A stretch of 14,417 nt of DNA from Euryarchaeota archaeon UBA602 (lineage in GTDB: Archaea > Thermoplasmatota > Poseidoniia > Poseidoniales > Thalassarchaeaceae), in the NCBI GenBank assembly GCA_002498455.1, contig DAHO01000058.1, positions 1-14,417 on the forward strand, given 5' to 3'. Below are positions 6,379 through 13,337 of the stretch, piece by piece (the first letter of the stretch is position 1; the number at the start of each line of letters is the position of its first letter). The translations under genes and the position numbers were made by a program. The notes beneath the pieces were generated by a model. It had not been told where the DNA came from, searched no databases, and saw nothing but the letters and a program-made list of their open reading frames with translations.

Positions 6379-9300
6379 CCAGCAAAAACGTGGCCACTCC
6401 CGTGGCAATTCCACTCGAAAGTGGCTCAGGTAGCAGATAATGGGTTGTTGCACCGTTGAAGCCCATCATATTCAGTAGTGATAAATCGGATGCCAGGCCA
6501 TTGATACCAATGGTTGTCCCAGTTGGAATACCCCCCGTAATCTGCGCATCAATTAACACGCCACGACCATCAAACGTGATACCTGCGACTTCAGCAGTTA
6601 CCCGGGCATTGACAATGATTTGGCCACCACGGACATCCTGGACTTTGAAAATCGTGTATGGATATTCGTCATCACCAATGGTGGTAACTTGGATTGTGGC
6701 ACTCTTCAGATTCTCTCCAGCAGCCTCCATTTGTTCCAACCAAACACCGGGTTGTGCAGGAATGTCATTGGAACGCAAGTAGAGTCGCTCAATTCCATCA
6801 CCGCTGCTGGTCACTCTCAAGCCATAGCCATCGGTCAACTCGATGCTCATGTGACTGGCAAGATTTTGCGCGAGTAACAGTGTATCTCCACGAACCTCAA
6901 CGGCTCTTCCAGTTGTTGAGATGAACATATCCATCCCTGGACCGGATGATGAGAATGAAAGAGTTGACAACCCTTGGAACGTGAGAGGTTGGGTAATGTC
7001 ATACACTGTTGAAGGGGCTGATGTGAGGTTCATCTGACGAGGGAGTTCATGCAAAAATACGGTCGCAGGCCACCATTTCCCTACACTGAATCGGTTCATT
7101 TGCAACATCAATGAGTCTAGAGACAGCCCTGTATTCATCGGATCATCGGCATCCATTCCGACGGTGATTGTTGAACCGACGGATGCGGTCATATCAAGTT
7201 GCTTGGGGATCTCTTGCAATAGCAATTCATAGCGAGTCGATTCAGTTCGGTCAAGTATGGTGGCGTGTACAGCATCTAATGAGGTCGTCATGTTGTAGTT
7301 GGTAAAGATCGTCAACTGTGGTACAATTGGTCGATAATCAGTCGTAATTTCGGATTCAATCATCAAATCTGTTTGTTTCCCAGGTTCAAATCCAAGCATC
7401 ATCAGATGCAAATCTCGACCATTGTAGTTGTTGACTTCAATCATGAATTCTTGATTGGCAGGCTCCCAGCCCTCCAAGTCAATATTGATTTTCCACTGAT
7501 CGGTAACGGAGAGATTCTGATAGTCAACGGACAGTTCAATGTGCGGAGCCACATTGGGCATCCATATGCGGGAACGGAAGGCTGTGTGGTTGTCTTCAGA
7601 CAAATCAGCCTCCATCGAAATTCCATGTAGCCATTCAGGCTCTGGGAGTTCCATTCTACCTTGTTGCGCATCAACGATCAAATCGAAGGGTTCGTCAGCT
7701 TCCAACTCAATTCCCACAGAAAAGTCCGTTCGTTGATCTTCGATTGCGCCACCGGTGACACTGGTCACCAATTCGCCTAACATCCCATTGACACTTTGGC
7801 CAAAGTCAGTGAATCCTGCGAGGAAAAATGCAACACCGGCCAAACCCTCATCCTTGGTGAATTCAGGAATGTCCAACGCACTGGATTCCCCAACACCTCC
7901 TTGGGGGATCTGGATACTGAGATTCGATGGAAGTGGATCAATGAGAAGGTGCGCATTCAAACCGTCTGCAGGAGATTGATGGGTTGTTTCGTCGATGATG
8001 ACGCCGTGGAAAGCTGAGTCGCCAGGGCCTACAAGGAAGGCGGTTCCCCGTCCGGCTTCACCTGAGACCCCGGGTAGTTCGGCACCGAGGAAGCCGACCT
8101 CAGTAATTCCATGAACGCTGACCGAGAGAGTGGCCTCTCCAATGTCTTGATTTTGCATGAACAAGAAATGATCACCATCCATGGTTTTCGGGTCGCTAGC
8201 ATTGGAAATCATCAGCGATATGGCCCCGATTGGAGTTTCGGCAATCCAAGAGACATCATCCCCAATCGCCATAGTGAAATTGCCTGGCAATTGATCGATA
8301 TCCAACACTTGCCTCTGATTTCCCTGCCTTCCAGCGTAGATGATTTCAGTAATATCTCGATCTGAATTGAAAGAAAGATCGGTTGGAGTAATGTCAACAT
8401 TCAGTGAGGCTGGATGATCGGATATGTACACGTATTGGAAATCACTTCCCACAATATCGATACTCCCAAATTCATTGTCTTCATGTTCCAAGAAGAATAT
8501 ACTGAGTGGGCCACCGCCTTCAGCGCCCAGTGAAATCTGCTGCATTTGTGTTTCTGCATCATCGATAACATGCAAGGATTGGAGTCCTTCATGGCGAACG
8601 CTGACCGCGATTGGGACCAATTTGTCGACCTGACCGTTTCGACCTTGGACCACAGGCGTACTTTTGTCATCGGCCAGTAGGATATGCGGGCCGAAGGATA
8701 TCGGGATATCTGACGAACCCATGACCAATTCAACGCTTCCAATCGACATTGCTTGTCTTCCGACTTCAAAATCGGTCATCATTTCAAGATGAATTTCAGT
8801 TCCTTGACTTGCACTCCCTGTACTACCACTAATGACGTCGACCAAGGCATTGGGGATGCTGTTGATGATGTTGGAGATATCAATGAAAATATCGACGACT
8901 GCCAGAATCGTGACATCCAGAATTCTCGATAGAATATCCAAACTATCATCTAGATTTCCGATTTCTTGCTCGTTGCTTCCGCCCAACCAGAAGTCTCCAT
9001 ACAGAATAATCCCCGTCGGTACATTTTGAGCCAAGATACGCGTTTTTCGATGATCGGTCTCAACACCTTCTCTCAGGAACCAAGAATGGTAGTCAAGCAT
9101 TGTCAATGACTGAGTTGAGCGTAACAACACGAGCGTATTCGGGGGGTTCTGTGGATCAATAGGAAGTGTCGGGTCATTGACATTTGGCGTTGAATCTCTA
9201 GTGAAATTTTTGATGCCAATAATCAGCGATAACCGATTGGGAAGTTGCCCGGGTAGTTCAGGCTGAGATGCACTGCCTAGCATCTGGAAACAACGCTCAA

Positions 9301-10786
9301 TTTCAAGCGGACTCATGGTACCTGAAGGCATACCTCGAAGCCAGATTGTCGTATCTGAGGTGTTTCCATAGGGGTCGCTGGCGCTTTCTTTGTAGGCACT
9401 CTTGTTTTCATGGAAATGAAGCCACAAATCGGCTCTCCGATCTGCATAGTATTCAATCGTCGTCAATCCGTCTTCCCCGACAGAACCTGAACCTGTGGGC
9501 AAGACACCATCGGTACGAACGGTCAGGTCCACAATAGAGGGCAATCGATATTCTGTGGAGTTTGGATGGATGCCCATTTCGAGATAAGACAATTCCCACA
9601 TTTCACGAGCCCCATTGTCCTCAGGAGAGAAGTGTGCATACCCAAACCCGACTCCGATTCGACAATCATGTACCCATGAAGCATTCAGATGATGAGAGTT
9701 GGGCATGTAATGTGATGGACAATCTGTTTGCCCACCGTTGTCAACTTGAATTGAAATCGGAGCGGAAAGGGCGGCAATGGTCACTCCAGTGTCCGCGGGA
9801 TTACCCGGAACTGGATTTGAAATCCCAGCGAACAGCAAGGCCAATGCAGAAATCAGTTCGCTACTCGCACCAGACAAATCAAACCAAAATCGCTCAAAAC
9901 CGACTTGCAATGCCCAATCGGTTGGTGCGATTGTGAAATGCGAATCAATCATCCAAACATAGGATTCTCCAGTTTCGGTGGGATTGATCCCATATGCGAA
10001 TGGTTTCAGAAGAGTGGCTTGAAATGTTTCCATACTGGCCCAAATTGGATCGGTTGGATTGATGACTTCAACACGATATTCGATGGTCGGTTCAATCCAC
10101 AACTGAGTGGGAGGTGAACCCGTCAACCCCCAGCCTTGCCCTGGAGAAAGATCGAAACCAAGCGTAATCCCGACCCGAACATCAGGGTTTTCGACTAGGG
10201 TGGTTCCCGGATCGTCATCACCATCAATGTCAATTTCGTGCATTAAGGGAGTTTGACTAAACAAACTGAGCAAAGATGATGAGAACGGCACAACCGTGTA
10301 TTTCTGATGTCTGGGGCCGTTGTCTAGTGCTTGATAATCGGTCCAGATTACGTAATCGGTGATGTTGATCAGTGTGCTCCAAATCGTGTCCACCAAGCCG
10401 GGAGGGGCATTGCCACTCTGCAAGATTTCAATCAATTCAGGGTGTTCAAACTTAATCGGTTGGGAGGATTCCACCGCCAGTCCATCAAGTGCGTTGTCCA
10501 TGTGAGTCAACGGATCTTCTGAACCCAAACTACGTACGCCATTTCGAACCGGTGCGAGGGCATTTTCAGCTTGCAACTCAATGACGTCGCTGTCCAAGAC
10601 CAAATCTCGAGTTTCGAGCACTTCGTTCAATTCGGATACAATGCCAAAATCCTCAGCCCGGACTTGGGATGCTTCCACAGCGATGAGTGGACTCATTAAT
10701 GGTAAAATCAACACCAAAACAAGTGCCAAACTCGTATGGTCCCGGCTGCGAGGCGCCGCGAGAATCAGACGTGGAGAGGCCTCCAT
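6374..10786 (-). CDS. Giant exported beta-rich protein, unknown family
   Basis: A 1470-residue protein I do not recognise. A signal peptide is clear: charged n-region, hydrophobic core at about 19-35 (LALVLVLILPLMSPLIA), then AVEAS. The rest is predicted mainly beta, with a recurring motif of hydrophobic pair, spacer, [LIV]-P-x-x-hydrophobic-x-hydrophobic near 514, 585, 788, 829, 948, 1189, 1244 and a degenerate copy near 1305. Three hydrophobic helical stretches interrupt it (about 305-328, 615-656, 980-1013). A Cys/His-rich loop (C356, H359, H365, H366, H373, C375) may be disulfide-bonded or bind metal. Thirteen N-x-S/T sequons fit a surface glycoprotein. No convincing C-terminal membrane segment is seen; it may be held by the single-pass protein encoded four bases downstream. 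The frame is open to a TTG at 10861, but I chose the ATG at 10786 because the extra stretch spans an inverted repeat and adds a long basic leader. Neither start has a clear ribosome binding site. Confidence 0.85.
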   Translation of the reverse strand: MEASPRLILAAPRSRDHTSLALVLVLILPLMSPLIAVEASQVRAEDFGIVSELNEVLETRDLVLDSDVIELQAENALAPVRNGVRSLGSEDPLTHMDNALDGLAVESSQPIKFEHPELIEILQSGNAPPGLVDTIWSTLINITDYVIWTDYQALDNGPRHQKYTVVPFSSSLLSLFSQTPLMHEIDIDGDDDPGTTLVENPDVRVGITLGFDLSPGQGWGLTGSPPTQLWIEPTIEYRVEVINPTDPIWASMETFQATLLKPFAYGINPTETGESYVWMIDSHFTIAPTDWALQVGFERFWFDLSGASSELISALALLFAGISNPVPGNPADTGVTIAALSAPISIQVDNGGQTDCPSHYMPNSHHLNASWVHDCRIGVGFGYAHFSPEDNGAREMWELSYLEMGIHPNSTEYRLPSIVDLTVRTDGVLPTGSGSVGEDGLTTIEYYADRRADLWLHFHENKSAYKESASDPYGNTSDTTIWLRGMPSGTMSPLEIERCFQMLGSASQPELPGQLPNRLSLIIGIKNFTRDSTPNVNDPTLPIDPQNPPNTLVLLRSTQSLTMLDYHSWFLREGVETDHRKTRILAQNVPTGIILYGDFWLGGSNEQEIGNLDDSLDILSRILDVTILAVVDIFIDISNIINSIPNALVDVISGSTGSASQGTEIHLEMMTDFEVGRQAMSIGSVELVMGSSDIPISFGPHILLADDKSTPVVQGRNGQVDKLVPIAVSVRHEGLQSLHVIDDAETQMQQISLGAEGGGPLSIFFLEHEDNEFGSIDIVGSDFQYVYISDHPASLNVDITPTDLSFNSDRDITEIIYAGRQGNQRQVLDIDQLPGNFTMAIGDDVSWIAETPIGAISLMISNASDPKTMDGDHFLFMQNQDIGEATLSVSVHGITEVGFLGAELPGVSGEAGRGTAFLVGPGDSAFHGVIIDETTHQSPADGLNAHLLIDPLPSNLSIQIPQGGVGESSALDIPEFTKDEGLAGVAFFLAGFTDFGQSVNGMLGELVTSVTGGAIEDQRTDFSVGIELEADEPFDLIVDAQQGRMELPEPEWLHGISMEADLSEDNHTAFRSRIWMPNVAPHIELSVDYQNLSVTDQWKINIDLEGWEPANQEFMIEVNNYNGRDLHLMMLGFEPGKQTDLMIESEITTDYRPIVPQLTIFTNYNMTTSLDAVHATILDRTESTRYELLLQEIPKQLDMTASVGSTITVGMDADDPMNTGLSLDSLMLQMNRFSVGKWWPATVFLHELPRQMNLTSAPSTVYDITQPLTFQGLSTLSFSSSGPGMDMFISTTGRAVEVRGDTLLLAQNLASHMSIELTDGYGLRVTSSGDGIERLYLRSNDIPAQPGVWLEQMEAAGENLKSATIQVTTIGDDEYPYTIFKVQDVRGGQIIVNARVTAEVAGITFDGRGVLIDAQITGGIPTGTTIGINGLASDLSLLNMMGFNGATTHYLLPEPLSSGIATGVATFLLG

Positions 10787-10814
10787 CAGGAATGACTGGT
10801 CCACGGTCTGCCTA

Positions 10815-10831
10815 AAGGGTCTCCGACCCTT
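10815..10831 (-). terminator. Hairpin in the gap after the PKD protein gene
   Basis: In transcript orientation AAGGGTC, loop GGA, GACCCTT forms a perfect 7-bp stem with a 3-base loop, followed by TAG rather than a U-tract. It lies 33 bases after the stop of the PKD protein gene and 28 bases before the chosen ATG of the next gene. Its position supports reading this stretch as non-coding and so starting the next gene at 10786. A role as terminator or as mRNA end or processing signal is inferred. Confidence 0.35.
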
Positions 10832-10864
10832 GTGCGCGAGAGGAGAGCGTTCAGTCCACAAAAA

Positions 10865-13288
10865 TCAGCGACGAATTACACTGAGACTCCCGCATTTTGG
10901 ACAGGCAATTTGCGCTTGCTGGACACCGATGGGCATGTCCACTGCATATTGCTGACCACATTCATCACATACCCCTCTAACTTCCGTAGACTGGGGCGTT
11001 GATTCAATCTCAACTGGAGCCGATTCAGGCGTTGGGCTCGGTACGGTTTGGACGACTGGGGCAGGTGTGGGTTTTGATGATGGCTGATTGAGGACATTCG
11101 GCAACTCAATTCCACTCGTCAAGACACTGCTCTTTTCGGTCGAAGTTGGCGTGGATAATTGAGGCTTAACTTCGGGTTTTGATTCAGGTTGCGGCTCGGG
11201 TTTTAGCGTGGGTTCATCCTCTTCTTCAAAGGCGGAAAGAAGAGCGGAATCACTGACCGATTGAATGGGAGCCCGAGCCATGGTTTGTTGAGCCCCATAT
11301 CCGGCTCCAACCCCGGCTATTTCGGCCATCTCATTGCCCCCTCCGCGGGCAAATCCACTGGATTCATTTCCACGGTTTTGGAACATTGAAAGTTGCTCTT
11401 CACGACCAACTTCTCGATTGGCTTCAGCTTCTTCCGCGGCTTTTCGAGCGGCTTCTGCTTCCATCATTTCTTGGTGAGCACGACGCTGGTTCAGGGATCT
11501 GTACAGGAATACACCGCCGGCGATTACAGCCAATGCCAACAAAATCGCGCCACCACCGTATACGTAGGTCATCGTCGAAGATTTCTCCACCGGTTTGGCT
11601 TCCACATAGACGTTGATTTCACGAGTTGAGGACAATCCTTGGGCATTGGTGACCGTACATGTGATGGAGTAATCTCCACCCTCTGAGAAAGTCCAAGTGA
11701 CGAGGTCTCCCGAAGCCTGTCGATCATCGGCAGTATTTCCATTTTCATCCAAGTCAACGGAGCGATCAAAATCCCAAAACCAGGTCAGCTGAGGAGAATT
11801 CGGGTCGGTGGCGTTGATTCTCCATGTATTCTCCTCGCCCGCCATGACTTCTTTCGGGCCTGTAATGGCTTCAAGCACAGGAGGAGTTCGGTCTTGGATG
11901 GTGATATTGACCGTAAGGTCGGTTGACCAGTTGGCCAAATCATAAGCACGTAGAGTCACAGAATGGTTGCCGGCTGAATCAAAACTGTAGGTGAAGGTAT
12001 TCCCTGTCCCTGAATCTGATTGAATGAGGTTTCCGTCGGCCCACCACTCTTCACGGTCAATGCCAAAGTTATCCGTCGAAGAACTGGCCAATGTGAACGA
12101 TTCACCAAAGCCTCGAACGATGTTGTTTCCACCGTTGATGACCGCTACCGGGTAGGATTGATCAGTGACCTGAATTGAGAGTGTGCTCGTGTGGGTTCGT
12201 CCATCGACTCCATTCACACGCAATGAGATGGGGAAAGTTCCCTCGGTTTGCCAAAAAACATCTGTGGATGGACCTGTCAATTCGTAAACTCCATCACCGT
12301 CCAAGTCCCATTCATACGCATTGGTATCGACTTGATTGGAAAGATTGGGAGTATCGGTTGCTGAAATGGTCGCCAGCGCCCCCACATCCAAGGAGGTCGA
12401 GGTCGATGTGATGGTGGCATCGAGAATCGGCAACAATTCGACGATGACAGTGAAAATCGCTTCAGTCGAACCATCACCGCCGCCTGTCGGACCCACCTCA
12501 TTGTCCGCATACAGCCAAAGTGGTTGATTTGCGTGTGCAGCATCAACGGTCCAGGTGACGCTGCCTTCCGAGGTAATCTGCAAAAGGTCAGCACCAGGGA
12601 CTCGGAATTCAGGAGCGGTTCCATCGAGATAACTGAGGCGTTGATTCTCTGTGAGAATAAACAGGTCGGGATTGCCCTGAAGTGGGATTGCACTGATGGT
12701 AACTTGAGTTCCTTCGTCTAGTATCATCAGATTTTCATCAACCAATTTTGTGTGGCTGTTGACGCCCAATTTAACCAAACTGTCGTGTATATTCCAGTAA
12801 CTTGTGGTTGGGAAGGTCACATCAAATGACAGTTGCAAGGTGCTACCTCCCTGGGCCCCTTGATTGTCGTCACCAAGATGATCCAAGTTGTCAAGAATGA
12901 CAAACCAATTCTTGGCTCCTTCATCGGTCGGAACCGTCCAGTGCCATCGTGCTGTACCGACCATATCTTCGAAGACTGTGTCCTCAGCCCAGTAGGTTGC
13001 TGAACGATACGATTGGTCATTTTGATAGGCAGGCAATCCGGTGCTTCTGAACACCAAGAAGTCGAAATTGACATCTGCATCGACGTCAAACTCGACAATG
13101 GTTCCGGGTTGCAATTCTCCGAGAGCTATTTGGACACATTCTTGATCATTGATGATAATCGGATCGGGCATTGCTCCCATATCGACTGAAGTGCATGGTG
13201 TCGCTCGACCTTCGCTTGCAGATGTAAGAGGCAATGAAGATGTCACGAGCAGGGTGACGAGAAAAAGCACCACATGCATGTGCCGCAT
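10865..13288 (-). CDS. PKD-domain membrane protein with cytoplasmic C-terminal zinc ribbon
   Basis: An 807-residue type I membrane protein. A signal peptide (about 1-25, ending TSASEG) precedes an N-terminal sandwich region with C32 and C51, a likely disulfide. Three PKD-like domains follow (about 293-375, 380-465 and 467-563), the first with YEWDLDGDGVYE and the third with WFWDFDRSVDLDENGN, acidic loops that could bind calcium. A membrane segment at about 574-596 is followed by a charged helix, probably a short coiled coil (about 600-632), and a long Pro/Ser/Glu-rich linker with KPEP-like repeats (about 686-770). The tail ends in a zinc ribbon, C774-x2-C777-x18-C796-x2-C799. PKD domains usually mediate binding at the cell surface; the zinc ribbon would be inside the cell, probably contacting a protein or nucleic acid. 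The ligand is unknown. It starts 49 bases after ribonuclease Z; an AGGTGA motif about 13 bases before the ATG is rather distant. A second in-frame ATG is at 13279. Confidence 0.92.
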   Translation of the reverse strand: MRHMHVVLFLVTLLVTSSLPLTSASEGRATPCTSVDMGAMPDPIIINDQECVQIALGELQPGTIVEFDVDADVNFDFLVFRSTGLPAYQNDQSYRSATYWAEDTVFEDMVGTARWHWTVPTDEGAKNWFVILDNLDHLGDDNQGAQGGSTLQLSFDVTFPTTSYWNIHDSLVKLGVNSHTKLVDENLMILDEGTQVTISAIPLQGNPDLFILTENQRLSYLDGTAPEFRVPGADLLQITSEGSVTWTVDAAHANQPLWLYADNEVGPTGGGDGSTEAIFTVIVELLPILDATITSTSTSLDVGALATISATDTPNLSNQVDTNAYEWDLDGDGVYELTGPSTDVFWQTEGTFPISLRVNGVDGRTHTSTLSIQVTDQSYPVAVINGGNNIVRGFGESFTLASSSTDNFGIDREEWWADGNLIQSDSGTGNTFTYSFDSAGNHSVTLRAYDLANWSTDLTVNITIQDRTPPVLEAITGPKEVMAGEENTWRINATDPNSPQLTWFWDFDRSVDLDENGNTADDRQASGDLVTWTFSEGGDYSITCTVTNAQGLSSTREINVYVEAKPVEKSSTMTYVYGGGAILLALAVIAGGVFLYRSLNQRRAHQEMMEAEAARKAAEEAEANREVGREEQLSMFQNRGNESSGFARGGGNEMAEIAGVGAGYGAQQTMARAPIQSVSDSALLSAFEEEDEPTLKPEPQPESKPEVKPQLSTPTSTEKSSVLTSGIELPNVLNQPSSKPTPAPVVQTVPSPTPESAPVEIESTPQSTEVRGVCDECGQQYAVDMPIGVQQAQIACPKCGSLSVIRR
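13271..13282. repeat. 12-bp palindrome within the first codons of the PKD protein gene
   Basis: CACATGCATGTG is a perfect palindrome covering codons 3-6 of the PKD protein gene (residues H-M-H-V), including a second in-frame ATG. It may be chance, since His-Met-His-Val can be encoded this way by simple codon choice. It is listed because start-proximal palindromes recur at two other genes in this window. Confidence 0.3.
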
Positions 13289-13337
13289 ATCGACTCGCTT
13301 GATTCGTTCACCTTTGAAGGTCGCCCATGGCAGTGTA

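Noticed and set aside
6370..6453. N-terminal extension of the small membrane protein to 6453
   Set aside because: It would overlap the end of the upstream gene by about 80 bases, while the ATG at 6369 has a six-base Shine-Dalgarno at good spacing.
10787..10861. TTG start at 10861 for the giant exported protein
   Set aside because: It would add 25 residues before an already complete signal peptide and translate through an intergenic inverted repeat; the ATG at 10786 is simpler, though without a ribosome binding site of its own.
13310..13321. Inverted repeat ACCTT-TG-AAGGT between ribonuclease Z and the PKD protein gene
   Set aside because: A 5-bp stem with a 2-base loop is too weak and too likely by chance to annotate.
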